Counted from the stretch's first letter, positions 34,220 to 43,734 are shown. The stretch: DNA of 64,000 nt from Sporosarcina globispora (GCF_001274725.1 NZ_LGUF01000007.1:3610263-3674262); one strand, 5' to 3'. Made by a program: numbers and translations. Notes: a model not told the origin generated them from the sequence alone.

Positions 34220-35629
34220 ATGAAGTTAAAAAAATTACTTATAGTTGGTTTGGCAGCAACTACGATTGCAAATGTGGGGGCAACACAACAAGCTAGTGCC
34301 TCTATGGTAACTCCATCGTCTATTACTGATAGCAAAAAATTTGATAAATTTGATAAGATTCATTCTGATCTGCTAGATCATCGAAAAAATGCTCCTCTTA
34401 TGATTACAGCACACCGTGGACAGTGGCGTGAATACCCGGAAAACTCGCTGGGGGCAATTAAAGAGGCGATCAAGGACGGCGCTGAAATCGTCGAAATCGA
34501 TGTTATGCTGACAGCGGACGGGGTACCTGTCTTAATGCATGACACAACTGTGGACCGAACCACCAACGGAACAGGAAAGGTTAGTGATTTCACTCTGGCA
34601 GAAATTAAGAAGCTCCGCCTAAAAGAAGGTTTTGGTGGACAAACTGCTAAGTTAACGGACTACACGATTCCCACTTTGGAGGAAGCTATGCTTGCAGCCA
34701 AGGATCGTGCTATCGTAAACCTTGATAAAGGCTGGAACATCCGTGAGGAAATGTACGACGTGCTTGTCAAAACGGATACTGTTGATCATGGATTGTTCAA
34801 GGGAAGCCCAAATGTGGAAGAAGCGGCAGAATTTATGGCAAAGGATCAGGAAATTCTGTATATGCACATTATTAATGATGACACTGCTGACACTGTAGAC
34901 ACATTCCCAGGACGCCAGCCAGTAGCATATGAGATCGTTTTTAATGATTTAAAAGATCCACAAATTCAACCGGAGAAAGTACAACAAATTCAGAAAAACA
35001 GCAGGGTTTTTGTCAACGTCATGTGGTATGGCCTTGCCGGGAGATATACAGATGAGGCATCACTGCGGGATGTAAATCTTGGATGGAAAGCTGTAACGGA
35101 CCTTGGTGCGAATATTATGCAAACCGACAATGTCGAGGCGATGGATTACTGGCGCGACGGACGTGATATGAAGTTCTGGGATGCGCAAAAAGGAAATCGA
35201 ACCGTCCGTGTTCAGGCTGAGGACTATCTACCAGGTGGACAGGGTGTCGGTTATTATGATCTTGATCCAAACCGCGTTGACCCTTCAGATCCAGACTGGA
35301 TTGATGTCGCTGACAGAACTGGTGCGATCGTTGTAAATTCAAACCAGGAGGGGGAATGGGCTAAATATGAAGTGAACATTCTGAAATCAGGTTTGTATAA
35401 AATCTCAGGTCGCGTGGCTGCGAAAGTTGCTCCAGCGGGTAGCATCAGATTAGAATGGGATGGAGATTTTAGCAAGGAGAAAGAAGTGGAAAGCACTACG
35501 GGTAGCGATGCTTACGAACGTCAAGTATGGGATTATAGATATCTGAAAAAAGGAACTCATACCTACACTGTCCATATCACTGCACCTAGTGTTCATCAAC
35601 TGGACTACATCCAGTTTGATTTGCAGTAA
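34220..35629 (+). CDS. Secreted glycerophosphodiester phosphodiesterase with CBM-like C-terminal domain
   Basis: 469 residues, signal peptide (KKLLIVGLAATTIANVGATQQASA). GDPD domain: TAHRGQWREYPENSLGAIKE, EIVEIDVMLTADGVPVLMHD and INLDKGWN-type segment, giving the His, Glu, Asp, His active-site set of a Ca-dependent GDPD. From about residue 330, VRVQAEDYLPGGQGVGYYDL to HQLDYIQFDLQ is a CBM6/35-like beta-sandwich. Probably hydrolyses glycerophosphodiesters or teichoic acid at the surface and binds polysaccharide. AAAAGGAGAATGAAAA precedes the ATG. Phosphate scavenging together with the phosphoesterase at 29823 is plausible. Confidence 0.88.
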   Translation: MKLKKLLIVGLAATTIANVGATQQASASMVTPSSITDSKKFDKFDKIHSDLLDHRKNAPLMITAHRGQWREYPENSLGAIKEAIKDGAEIVEIDVMLTADGVPVLMHDTTVDRTTNGTGKVSDFTLAEIKKLRLKEGFGGQTAKLTDYTIPTLEEAMLAAKDRAIVNLDKGWNIREEMYDVLVKTDTVDHGLFKGSPNVEEAAEFMAKDQEILYMHIINDDTADTVDTFPGRQPVAYEIVFNDLKDPQIQPEKVQQIQKNSRVFVNVMWYGLAGRYTDEASLRDVNLGWKAVTDLGANIMQTDNVEAMDYWRDGRDMKFWDAQKGNRTVRVQAEDYLPGGQGVGYYDLDPNRVDPSDPDWIDVADRTGAIVVNSNQEGEWAKYEVNILKSGLYKISGRVAAKVAPAGSIRLEWDGDFSKEKEVESTTGSDAYERQVWDYRYLKKGTHTYTVHITAPSVHQLDYIQFDLQ

Positions 35630-35678
35630 TAACCTACCATTTGTGGTTAAAGAGTGAGTCATAATAAAAAGATTTTCA

Positions 35679-35710
35679 AGTTGCTTCAAAGCTCTGAAGC
35701 AACTTTCTTC
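35679..35710 (+). terminator. Terminator of the GDPD gene
   Basis: AGTTGCTTCA/TGAAGCAACT stem with a TTTCTTCT tail. Confidence 0.75.
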
Positions 35711-35712
35711 TA

Positions 35713-35740
35713 ATTGGGGTCCTACCCCATGCCCATCAAC
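35713..35740. repeat. Repeated IS-end-like motif, copy 1
   Basis: ATTGGGGTCCTACCCCATGC followed by CCATCAA. A near-identical segment without gaps lies at 55026-55052. Looks like a terminal segment of an insertion sequence whose body has been lost; the IS family is not certain. Confidence 0.5.
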
Positions 35741-35872
35741 CTAAGACAAAACATTACCCCAAAAACGAAAAAAACGCTATTCTGTTTATCTTACAGAAGC
35801 AACAAAATTATTGAAGGAAAAGGGAAATTAAAGAGAGGAGAATAATTGCATCTCTTTCCCAAATCTCATTAA

Positions 35873-36534
35873 AAAGTTTTCTTGATGGATGAGCCTATAT
35901 CCAATTTGGATGCAAAACTGCGTGTCCAAATGCGTGCTGAAATCACTAAATTACATCAGCGATTAAAGACGACCACCATTTACGTTACACACGATCAAAC
36001 AGAAGCCATGACAATGGCAACTCGTCTTGTTGTGATGAAAGATGGGATTATTCAACAAGTTGGTGTACCAAAAGAAGTGTATGAAAAACCTGAAAACATA
36101 TTTGTTGGCAGTTTCATCGGCTCTCCTGCGATGAACTTCTTTAAGGGAATGCTAAAAGATAGAGCCTTTCAAATCGGTAAAGTAAGTATTGCGGTGCCAG
36201 AAAAAAAATGAAAATACTATGTGTTCAAGGCTATGCTAATAAAGAAATCCTTTTAGGAGTTCGTCCAGAAAATTTCCATAATGACCCTGTGTTCATTGAT
36301 GTGTCAAAAGATACAAAAATAACCGTCAAGGTAGATGTGGCAGAGTTGATGGGGGCTGAAACCATGGTTTACTCCCAAATTAGCGGTCAAGACTTTGTTG
36401 CACGTGTTGATGCTGGTACAGAAGTGAAACCTGGCCAACAATTAACATTAGCATTAGATATGAACAAAGCCCACTGTTTCGATGTAGAAACTGAGCGCCG
36501 TATTCCACATAGAAACAGTATAATGCACTCATAA
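35873..36534 (+). pseudogene. Truncated and frameshifted MsmX/UgpC-type sugar ABC ATPase
   Basis: The frame begins inside Walker B ([20 protein letters not shown]) and runs through the H-loop [12 protein letters not shown] to a stop at 36211; the C-terminal regulatory domain continues in another frame (ILLGVRPENFHND...) to 36534. Walker A, Q-loop and signature are missing, so it cannot be active. Sequence is close to that of MsmX, the shared ATPase of Bacillus sugar importers. An IS-end-like relic just upstream (35713) suggests how the 5' part was lost. Confidence 0.88.
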
Positions 36535-36747
36535 GTGATTCGTAAAATACAAGTAAGAGAGCAGATCTTAAAAAAGGTTTGCTCTTTCCTATAACCACTC
36601 ATCTATTAAGAGAGAGGGTCTATGAAAGATAGCTTAGTGATTATAGGAGGTTGTAACAACAAAAACGGCAATAGAAAATAAATTACAAAAACAAACCCCT
36701 GTTCTTCCATTAAAGAGCTCTATTGCTGAGGACCACAGGTAGAAAAT
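36535..36747. other. Intergenic stretch
   Basis: A short frame (ATG 36622, about 19 codons) without recognised similarity. Nothing else seen before the structured element at 36748. Confidence 0.4.
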
Positions 36748-36900
36748 GATCAAACTTTTTTATAAAAACCAAACCTAAATCTGCTGAAAATGAATCCATT
36801 TTGATCAATCTTTTGTCAAAATGGATTCTTCTTATTTATCTTAAAATATGGGTTTCGAGGTATTTTTGATCAAACTTTATTTCTAAGCTACATTACGAAA
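36748..36900 (+). repeat. Structured dispersed element, copy 1 (GATCAA-blocks plus covarying hairpin)
   Basis: Three GATCAAAC/GATCAATC blocks start at 36748, 36803 and 36868. The middle one lies in a perfect 13-base hairpin (36792-36804 with 36816-36828, loop TCAATCTTTTG). Copy 2 at 56599-56748 has the same block spacing (54 and 66 against 55 and 65 bases) and a hairpin whose outer stem differs on both sides. Confidence 0.65.
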
Positions 36901-36904
36901 TAAA

Positions 36905-37030
36905 CTACATAAATGCCAAGAGCCAGGCGTTGAATTTTTCTAATGCCTTTGTATCCTTTTTCGCTTCTGCAGCATTACGATCGGGCGCGATTATGTAATA
37001 ACACTTTGATTTAAACGACTTTATTGTCAT
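36905..37030 (-). CDS. Possible 41-residue small protein or gene remnant
   Basis: Minus-strand ATG 37030 opens MTIKSFKSKCYYIIAPDRNA, AEAKKDTKALEKFNAWLLAF M. The helical, charged C-terminal part looks protein-like, but there is no ribosome binding site, so this is as likely the tail of a lost gene. Family not recognised. Confidence 0.3.
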   Translation of the reverse strand: MTIKSFKSKCYYIIAPDRNAAEAKKDTKALEKFNAWLLAFM

Positions 37031-37520
37031 ATTTTAAGTGCATTGAAGTATTTTTTATCAAAAATCAAACAACTTTATTTTAGCCCCGTCCTAAAATCAG
37101 AACGGGGTCCAAAATATCATCCTCCATTGCCTCATTACGTATAATCTCAATTATACATATGAGAGCCAGTCTTTCGTTTGAATTTTTGATTTAATGATAT
37201 TTTTACCCCTAATCACTCTTTAAAGGCCTTTTACATTTGTAAACCCAGTCATATTTATATAAAAAATCTGCTTTCTTTTAAGCTTAAGGGAAGCATACCT
37301 ATAATAAAGTAAATGTTTATGAAGAAATATACTTTGATGAAAGGGTACTTTTGTTCAATAAAATATTTAAGACTCTTCAACAAACGGGCCATTTTATTGA
37401 AGAAGGATATCTCCAATTTTTAACGAATACAGGGTTATAAATAAGCAAAAGTGGTGAGATAAATAGGAAAAACATATAATTTCTTTTTGGACATTAAAAC
37501 GGAAAAATGTATAATTAACA
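37031..37520. other. Intergenic stretch
   Basis: Contains a GCCCCGT...ACGGGGT hairpin (37083-37108) and a type A repeat copy (37376-37410, CAAACGGGCCATTTTATTGA). No gene recognised. Confidence 0.45.
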
Positions 37521-37528
37521 GGCTCCGG

Positions 37529-38269
37529 AGCGTGGGTTGTGTTTTCGCTGAAGATGAGACCCGGTTACTTATCTAAGAGGCACGAACTCCAGAGGACCTC
37601 AAGAAAATGGTGAAAATGCGAGCCGATGGTTTACCTCTTGAATATGTTGTTGGATACGCAGAGTTCTGTGGTTTACGGATAGAAGTGGACCGAGGCGTTT
37701 TCGTGCCTCGCCAACGTACCGAGTTTCTTGTTCACCAGGCAGAAGCCCTGTCATGTTCTGGTAATATCGTCGTTGACCTATGTTGCGGGTCAGGTGCTGT
37801 GGGTGTAGCACTGGCAGCAGCTTTAGGACAAGTTGAATTGTATTCTGTTGACATTGACCCTGCCGCAGTACGATGTGCTGGGCGCAACGTAACGGATTTC
37901 GGTGGTCATGTTTTTGAAGGTGACTTGTATAAAGCGCTGCCTCGCTCACTTAAAGGCCATGTAAACATCCTAGTTGCGAACGTACCTTACGTTCCTACCG
38001 AGGCAATCAAGCTGCTCCCACAGGAGGCTTGCCTACATGAACCGAAGGTGGCGCTTGATGGAGGAGAGGATGGACTTGACATTCAGCGAAGAGTAGCAGA
38101 AGAAGCATTTCTCTGGCTAGCACCGGGAGGACATCTTTTGATAGAGACGAGCGAAATGCAGGCACCTCAAACCTTTGAAATCTTTGCTGGTGCTAGACTT
38201 ACCACGAAAATGGCTAGAGACGAGGAACTGGACGCTACTGTAGTTATCGGATCGAATTCTGCTTTTTAG
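37529..38269 (+). pseudogene. PrmC-like N5-glutamine methyltransferase gene with in-frame stop
   Basis: From ATG 37607 the frame gives 220 residues: GLPLEYVVGYAEFCGLRIEV, FVPRQRTEFLV, SAM motif VVDLCCGSGAVGVALAAALG and catalytic-type ANVPY in place of NPPY, typical of the PrmC-related group of unknown substrate. The same frame continues upstream as VFAEDETRLLI-stop-EARTPEDLKKMV, which looks like native N-terminal sequence interrupted by TAA at 37574. Thus a nonsense mutation probably truncates a ~280-residue protein; use of ATG 37607 without a ribosome binding site would give a shortened enzyme lacking part of its substrate domain. GC-richer than its flanks. Confidence 0.7.
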
Positions 38270-38752
38270 AGTAAATAAGTACTAAGTCTTAATCACAAAT
38301 GAAATGATAATTTCTTAGCACTATACTAATAAACAAAAAATCTTTATTCAATTAAAGGGCGCTAATCTATCAACATTTTTCAATGAAAAATTAAAAATAT
38401 AGATGATATACTAAATTTGAGTATGCCAAATAACCTTCCTTATCCTCATAATTGGAAGGTTTTGTTTTATATTGTTAAATATAGTTTCTAAGAAATTCCT
38501 TGGAAAGTGGTTTTGATCTTTAAAAGCGCATAAATCAAGTGTAAAGCTTATTAACACAAGCGATAATTGCTACTCTATATGGTTTATCTTCGTCGCGTTT
38601 TTTTTCGTAAAACTCTCTTAAGCCAAATGACTGAGTAATGCCATTCAACATAAATATCATCAACCCTAAGTTCACCTCTTATGAATTATTTGATAATTCA
38701 CTAATTTTTGTGATACTTTTGAATACAAAACAGGGGACCATGGGGACGCTTC
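38270..38752. other. Intergenic stretch
   Basis: Type A repeat copy at 38347-38375 and a terminator-like hairpin at 38432-38469. No gene recognised. Confidence 0.45.
38432..38469 (+). terminator. Terminator-like hairpin
   Basis: AACCTTCC/GGAAGGTT with a 14-base loop and TTGTTTT. Confidence 0.65.
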
Positions 38753-38806
38753 TTGTGTCCAAAACCAGGAGAACCATACCTGTGGCCCATAAAGGGAGCG
38801 ATTGAT

Positions 38807-39961
38807 ATGTCTGAAAAAATTACTTTTCCTCGGGTTAGCTTTACTGGCTGGGGTTCGCTGTCCCACCTGGCAGACCAAGTGAATAGCTTTAAGGTCAATA
38901 AGATTCTTATCATTACGGATCCATTTTTACACAAGATTGGCTTAACAAATGAAGTTGTTGCCCCTCTGATCGAAGCCGGTTATTCGCCTGAAATTTATAC
39001 GGATATTGTTCCTGAGCCTCCTCTTTCCGTTGGGGAAAAACTAGTTTCCTATACTCGTGAAAAGCGATTTGATATGGTTATTGGTATTGGGGGCGGCAGT
39101 GCACTGGATTTGACGAAACTGGTAGGTGTATTGGCTGGAAATGAGGGGAAAGTGGAGGAATATTTAAACTTAACAGGAACAAAAAAAATAACGAAAAAGG
39201 GTCTTCCCAAAATCTTAATTCCTACAACTGCAGGAACGGGATCAGAGGTGACGAATATTTCTGTGTTATCTCTTGAAACCACCAAAGATGTTGTCAACCA
39301 TGACTATTTATTGCCGGATGTTGCGATTGTCGATCCAGCTTTAACGGTGTCTTTGCCAGCAAAGGTCACGGCAGCTACAGGTGTTGATGCTCTTACCCAT
39401 GCTGTTGAGGCATATGTTTCTAAAAACGCTAGTCCCGTTTCCGATGCGCTGGCGCTGCAAGCTATGCGGCTAATAAGCCAATCGATTCGTACGGCGGTGG
39501 TGAACGGTGAAGATAGACAGGCACGCACCGATATGAGCTACGGGAGTTATTTGGCAGGTCTGGCGTTTTTTAACGCAGGAGTAGCCGGTGTTCATGCTTT
39601 AGCTTATCCGCTAGGCGGCCAATTCCATATTGCTCATGGGGATGCAAACGCGGTATTACTCCCGTATGTCATGGGCTATATTCGTAAGAGCTGTGAGAAG
39701 AGAATGAAGGATATATACGAGGCAATGGGCTTTAGCTCTACGAATCTATCACAAGTGGAGGCCTCTCTCAAATGTGTAGCGGAGCTCGAACGTTTGGTAA
39801 AGGATGTAAATATACCGCAGACACTAAGGAGCTTTAACATCCCTGAGGAGGCACTTGAAGAATTAACAAATGATGCTATTAAGCAAAAACGTCTGTTAGA
39901 CCGGAGTCCAATGCCATTGGACAAAGAAGATATTTATAAGATTTATAATATGGCATGGTAA
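38807..39961 (+). CDS. Iron-containing alcohol dehydrogenase
   Basis: 384 residues from ATG 38807, which has AAAGGGAG upstream; the in-frame ATG at 38753 does not. NAD-binding GIGGGSALDLTK, PTTAGTGSEVT, VDALTHAVEAYVS and the iron-site segment FHIAHGDANAVLLPYVM are all present. Family members oxidise polyols, lactaldehyde, 1,3-propanediol or similar substrates with NAD. Separated by a terminator from the GntR-controlled genes, but position and function class suggest it belongs to the same catabolic cluster. Confidence 0.92.
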   Translation: MSEKITFPRVSFTGWGSLSHLADQVNSFKVNKILIITDPFLHKIGLTNEVVAPLIEAGYSPEIYTDIVPEPPLSVGEKLVSYTREKRFDMVIGIGGGSALDLTKLVGVLAGNEGKVEEYLNLTGTKKITKKGLPKILIPTTAGTGSEVTNISVLSLETTKDVVNHDYLLPDVAIVDPALTVSLPAKVTAATGVDALTHAVEAYVSKNASPVSDALALQAMRLISQSIRTAVVNGEDRQARTDMSYGSYLAGLAFFNAGVAGVHALAYPLGGQFHIAHGDANAVLLPYVMGYIRKSCEKRMKDIYEAMGFSSTNLSQVEASLKCVAELERLVKDVNIPQTLRSFNIPEEALEELTNDAIKQKRLLDRSPMPLDKEDIYKIYNMAW

Positions 39962-40026
39962 CGGTTCCTGACACCTCCCGAAGTTTGTCAATTTTTATTG
40001 GATTGAACAGCCAATATCATATGAAA

Positions 40027-40060
40027 AAAAGGTCGGTTTCCCAGTGAAGCCGGCCTTTTA
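40027..40060 (+). terminator. Terminator behind the iron alcohol dehydrogenase gene
   Basis: AAAAGGTCGGTTT pairs with AAGCCGGCCTTTT (two G-T wobbles). Confidence 0.8.
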
Positions 40061-40127
40061 CTATCCATTTGACAAAAATTAAATTATTAAAGGCGCAAAA
40101 AAAATTTCTGCTTTTTTTAAAAATAAG

Positions 40128-40156
40128 TTGAATTTTCAGAATTATGGTATTATTAT
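40128..40156 (+). promoter_or_regulatory. Sigma-A promoter of the catabolic operon
   Basis: TTGAAT (40128-40133), 17-base spacer, TATTAT (40151-40156). The transcription start would fall in or next to the palindrome at 40165-40176. Confidence 0.75.
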
Positions 40157-40164
40157 ATGTATAG

Positions 40165-40176
40165 TTGTATATACAA
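40165..40176. promoter_or_regulatory. GntR/HutC-type operator
   Basis: Perfect 12-base palindrome TTGTATATACAA just behind the -10 box. The same form is bound by HutC-subfamily GntR regulators such as TreR. A GntR/UTRA gene starts about 185 bases downstream, so autoregulation and control of the operon are likely. Confidence 0.75.
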
Positions 40177-40189
40177 TAACAAAAGGGGG

Positions 40190-40325
40190 AACTAATGAAG
40201 TTCCTAGAAAGGGTCAACCGGAGGAGATAGCTAAAGCTATTTTATTTTTAGCAAGTGACGCTTCTTTTGTTTGTGGAGCAAATTTAATGGTGGATGGAGG
40301 TTTCACACTGCTCAGTAAGAAGTGA
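40190..40325 (+). pseudogene. C-terminal remnant of a short-chain dehydrogenase
   Basis: Reading NEVPRKGQPEEIAKAILFLA then SDASFVCGANLMVDGGFTLL SKK, the standard end of an SDR (PEEIA..ILFLASD.A.FV.G..L.VDGG). The Rossmann N-terminus is missing, replaced directly by the promoter region. The transcript must run through this remnant to reach the regulator gene. Confidence 0.85.
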
Positions 40326-40361
40326 TTGCGCGTTACAAAACAAAATGAAAGGGTTTACGAT

Positions 40362-41096
40362 GTGGAAAAAATAAAAACTTTTGCTAATACACAAATGCCA
40401 ATTTATATTCAAATATCCCAGGACATCCGAAGCCAAATCGTCAGCGGCCACTATAAACAGGATGAAAAAATTCCAACCGAGGATGAAATTGTCGTCAAGT
40501 ATGGTGTCTCTCGTATGACAGCCAGAAATGCTGTTACCGAGTTAGTAAATGATGGGTTAGTTTACCGCGTTCAAGGTAAAGGAGCGTTTGTTGGAAATGT
40601 AAAATTAAAACGAAGCCTAAATAAAATTACTGGGTTTCATCAGGATATGCTCGAAATTGGCCTTCACCCCAGATCAAAACTATTAGAATTCCAAAAAAGA
40701 CCCCCAACAGACAAAGAGTGCCAAAAGTTGGCCATCCGGAAAATAAACAGAGTCTTCTCCATCAAGCGGATCAGATATATTGATGATATTCCCTATGGGT
40801 TTCAAGAGTTAGTCATACCTGAATATCTGGCTCCAGATTTAGCCTCAGTCGACCTAGAACATCAATCGTTTTACTCCTACTTAGAAAATATCAACAAGCC
40901 CATTAAAAAAGCCGAACAACATATGGAAGCTGTCATGAATGACCAGGTAGCCAAAACGCTGGGTATATCAGAAAGTATTCCCTACTTCTCTTTTGAAAGA
41001 ATCTCCTACCTTCATGATGGAAATCCTGTTGAGCTTTTACATTCCTATTTTCGAGGAGATAAATTCTCCTACACTATCAGTCTTTCCAGTGAATAA
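40362..41096 (+). CDS. GntR family regulator, HutC subfamily (UTRA domain)
   Basis: 244 residues from GTG 40362, which has GAAAGGG eight bases upstream; TTG 40326 is an alternative without a site. N-terminal winged helix (MPIYIQISQDIRSQIVSGHY, IPTEDEIVVKYGVSRMTARN, GLVYRVQGKGAFVG), then a UTRA effector domain (ITGFHQDMLEIGLHPRSKLL to FSYTISLSSE). Such regulators release DNA on binding a sugar phosphate or similar effector. Likely controls its own promoter and the downstream catabolic genes through TTGTATATACAA. Confidence 0.9.
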   Translation: MEKIKTFANTQMPIYIQISQDIRSQIVSGHYKQDEKIPTEDEIVVKYGVSRMTARNAVTELVNDGLVYRVQGKGAFVGNVKLKRSLNKITGFHQDMLEIGLHPRSKLLEFQKRPPTDKECQKLAIRKINRVFSIKRIRYIDDIPYGFQELVIPEYLAPDLASVDLEHQSFYSYLENINKPIKKAEQHMEAVMNDQVAKTLGISESIPYFSFERISYLHDGNPVELLHSYFRGDKFSYTISLSSE

Positions 41097-41135
41097 TCCA
41101 GATTTGATAATAGAATCATATTTTTCAAGAAAGTG

Positions 41136-41175
41136 CCGGTGAACCGGTTGAAACCGCGGGTAAATCCGTCGAACC
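41136..41175. repeat. Degenerate CCGGTTGAA-type direct repeats before the oxidase gene
   Basis: CCGGTGAA, CCGGTTGAA, CCGCGGGTAAA and CCGTCGAA follow one another in 38 bases. TTGAAACCGCGGGTAA within it resembles a catabolite-response element with two mismatches. Could be a regulatory site for carbon catabolite repression or a simple repeat. Confidence 0.35.
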
Positions 41176-41211
41176 ATAACAAAAAAGGTAAATAGAAAGG
41201 GGAATCTTATT

Positions 41212-42654
41212 TTGAACTTAAAAGGGTATGCTCAGGAGATGTTCCGGTCAGAGCTTGAGGATGCAGTAGGTCCGGAGAATGTAGTAGCCGTGGTGAATGA
41301 TGCCCAAAAAGATTTGGCAATTGACCAATATTGGCTGACATATATGTGGAAACAAAAAAATGAAGAACTGCAGTTGCCTTACTTTATCGTAAGGCCGGAA
41401 ACGACCGAAGAAGTCTCAAAGGTGATGAGAATCTGTAACACCTATAAGGTGCCGGTTGTCCCCAGAGGTGGAGGATCCGGAACCCAGGGCGGCGCAGCCA
41501 CTATGTATGGAGGAATCGTGCTTGATGTCACTCGGATGGTCAAAATTATCGACATTGACGAAGAGTCGTTAGTTTTAACGGCCCAGCCGGGAATCAATGG
41601 ACGTGTCCTAGAAAATAAACTCAATAAACATGGATTCATGCTTGCCCATTACCCATCCTCGGTGGATATCGCTACATTGGGAGGGTATCTTGCAGCAAGA
41701 GGCTCTGGGGTCATGTCCACTAAATATGGTAAAGCGGAGGATATGGTTCTATCTGTGGAAGTTGTCCTGCCAGATGGAAAAATAGTTGAAACCCTCCCCG
41801 TTCCCAATCATGCCTCCGGGCCGGGCTTGCTGCAGCTATTTGTCGGATCAGAAGGGACACTTGGGGTGATTACGAAAATACGCATCCGCTTGGACCCATT
41901 ACCGGAAACACGATTATTCCGAATGATTAAATTCAATGAAATTCACGATGGAATTGAAGCAGGACGGCAAATTATGATCAACCGATTAAACCCTGCCGTC
42001 ATCAGGCTGTATGATCCAGGCTCCACAAAAAAATCGTTGAAGGGAACCGGAATGGATGCAGACGGTGTCAATATGGTACTCATGGTGGATGGATTTGAAT
42101 GCATCGCCAATGAACAGATGAAAAAAGTGTTAGAAATCTGCCTCGAAAATGGGGGGACTGATTTAGGGGAAGAGCCAGGATTATACTGGTGGAATACCCG
42201 CTATGATTTCTACCGCCCGCCGCTTCAGCCATCTTATCCGCTTTTATATGGAACAGTAGAAACCATCACGACATATGACAAAATCCACAAGCTTTACGAT
42301 AAGAAAAAACGGCTGGTGGAAGAAAAGTATAAGGAATATAACGCAGAATATATGGCCCATTTTTCCCATTGGTTTCCATGGGGGACGATGATTTATGACC
42401 GATTCTATATTGCCAGTCCTCCAGAAGACTCGAGGGAATTATTCCGGTTACACAACCAAATTTGGGCGGATTGTTCACGGGTCAATCTAGAAAATGGAGC
42501 ACTTTTAAATGAGCATCATGGAATAGGTTTTAAACTTGGCTATCTCATGCCGGAACTTTATGGCGATATGTTTGATGTTTTATTAAATATTAAAAAAGGC
42601 ATCGACCCTAAAGGGATCATGAACCCAGGGAAGTTAGGATTCGGCATTTGGTAA
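41212..42654 (+). CDS. FAD-binding oxidase/dehydrogenase (GlcD/VAO family)
   Basis: 480 residues from TTG with GAAAGGGGAA upstream. FAD-binding PCMH domain with YKVPVVPRGGGSGTQGGAA, LTAQPGINGR and GLLQLFVGSEGTLGVITKIR, then the FAD-oxidase C-terminal domain with NEHHGIGFKLGYL and DPKGIMNPGK. Members oxidise 2-hydroxy acids (glycolate, D-lactate) or are alkylglycerone-phosphate synthase-like. No Fe-S subunit gene nearby, so probably a single-subunit flavoenzyme. First structural gene behind the regulator. Substrate unknown. Confidence 0.88.
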   Translation: MNLKGYAQEMFRSELEDAVGPENVVAVVNDAQKDLAIDQYWLTYMWKQKNEELQLPYFIVRPETTEEVSKVMRICNTYKVPVVPRGGGSGTQGGAATMYGGIVLDVTRMVKIIDIDEESLVLTAQPGINGRVLENKLNKHGFMLAHYPSSVDIATLGGYLAARGSGVMSTKYGKAEDMVLSVEVVLPDGKIVETLPVPNHASGPGLLQLFVGSEGTLGVITKIRIRLDPLPETRLFRMIKFNEIHDGIEAGRQIMINRLNPAVIRLYDPGSTKKSLKGTGMDADGVNMVLMVDGFECIANEQMKKVLEICLENGGTDLGEEPGLYWWNTRYDFYRPPLQPSYPLLYGTVETITTYDKIHKLYDKKKRLVEEKYKEYNAEYMAHFSHWFPWGTMIYDRFYIASPPEDSRELFRLHNQIWADCSRVNLENGALLNEHHGIGFKLGYLMPELYGDMFDVLLNIKKGIDPKGIMNPGKLGFGIW

Positions 42655-42696
42655 TCTAATTGATTAATAGTTTAGTAGAAGGAGTGGAGTGGAGTT

Positions 42697-43734
42697 ATGA
42701 AAGCCTTATGCTATGTTGGCCCCAATGAATTAGCCGTTAAAGAACGAAGCATACCTGTGATCGGGCCGGGGGAAGTACTGATAAAAGTGAACTATGCCGG
42801 GATTTGCGGGACCGATATGCTTGCGTATCACGGCGGGATGACCAAACGGACAAAGCCTTCTGTCATTTTAGGCCATGAATTTTCCGGAATTGTTTACGAA
42901 GCTGGACCTTTTTCCAGCTTTCAAAAAGGGGACAGAGTAACTGTTGAGCCGATTACCTCCTGCGGCGAATGCGACAGCTGCCAGAGAGGGTATTATAACC
43001 TTTGCACGATTGCTTTTAACCTAATTGGCATAGATAGCGATGGGGCGTTTGCCGAATATATTAAAGTTCCTGAGTCCAAGGTTTACCGGCTGGGAGCTAC
43101 CATTTCGATGCAGGACGGAGCCTTAATCGAACCGCTTGCTGTGTGTGTCCATGCCGTGGAAAAAGGAAATATAGCACCCGGCCAAACGGTATTAGTGGTT
43201 GGCGGGGGTCCGATTGGAATTATTACCGCGCTGACCGCCCAACAAAGAGGGGCAAAAGTATTCATCTCAGAAATAAGTCCGTATCGAATTCAGGTCGCCC
43301 ATCAATGGGGGTTTGAGGTGTTGAACCCAACAGAGGAGAATTTCCTTGAACAAATTAATGAAAAAACCCATGGACGAGGTGTGGATGTTTCCATCGAAGC
43401 AACAGGCACCAACAATGGGATGGTTACCTGTATTGAAGCCGCCCGCACAAAGGGGATCGTTGTGATAACCGGTCTGCCTAAAAAGAATGCCGATTTTGAT
43501 GTGTATCGCATTATCGCAAAAGAATTGCAGCTTGTCGGAACAAGGGTCTATATGAAAGAAGATTACGATCAAGCCATCGAATTGCTTTCATCCGGGGGAC
43601 TGGACCTGAGCAGCCTCATTAGCAAGGTAGTTCCGCTAGAAGAGGCAATTCAGCAAGGGTTTGAAGCTATTGACAACGGCGAGGATGTTATTAAGATCCT
43701 CATTTCACTTTCAGACGAGGATGAGAAGGCATGA
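42697..43734 (+). CDS. Zinc-dependent medium-chain dehydrogenase (sorbitol/threonine dehydrogenase-like)
   Basis: 345 residues. Catalytic zinc site C37, H60-E61; structural zinc cysteines C89, C92, C95 and C103; Rossmann motif VLVVGGGPIG. The CGTDMLAYHGG and GHEFSG segments fit polyol/threonine dehydrogenases. GAAGGAGTGGAG precedes the ATG. Its stop overlaps the kinase ATG (ATGA), indicating coupling. Likely oxidises a polyol or sugar acid before phosphorylation. Confidence 0.92.
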   Translation: MKALCYVGPNELAVKERSIPVIGPGEVLIKVNYAGICGTDMLAYHGGMTKRTKPSVILGHEFSGIVYEAGPFSSFQKGDRVTVEPITSCGECDSCQRGYYNLCTIAFNLIGIDSDGAFAEYIKVPESKVYRLGATISMQDGALIEPLAVCVHAVEKGNIAPGQTVLVVGGGPIGIITALTAQQRGAKVFISEISPYRIQVAHQWGFEVLNPTEENFLEQINEKTHGRGVDVSIEATGTNNGMVTCIEAARTKGIVVITGLPKKNADFDVYRIIAKELQLVGTRVYMKEDYDQAIELLSSGGLDLSSLISKVVPLEEAIQQGFEAIDNGEDVIKILISLSDEDEKA

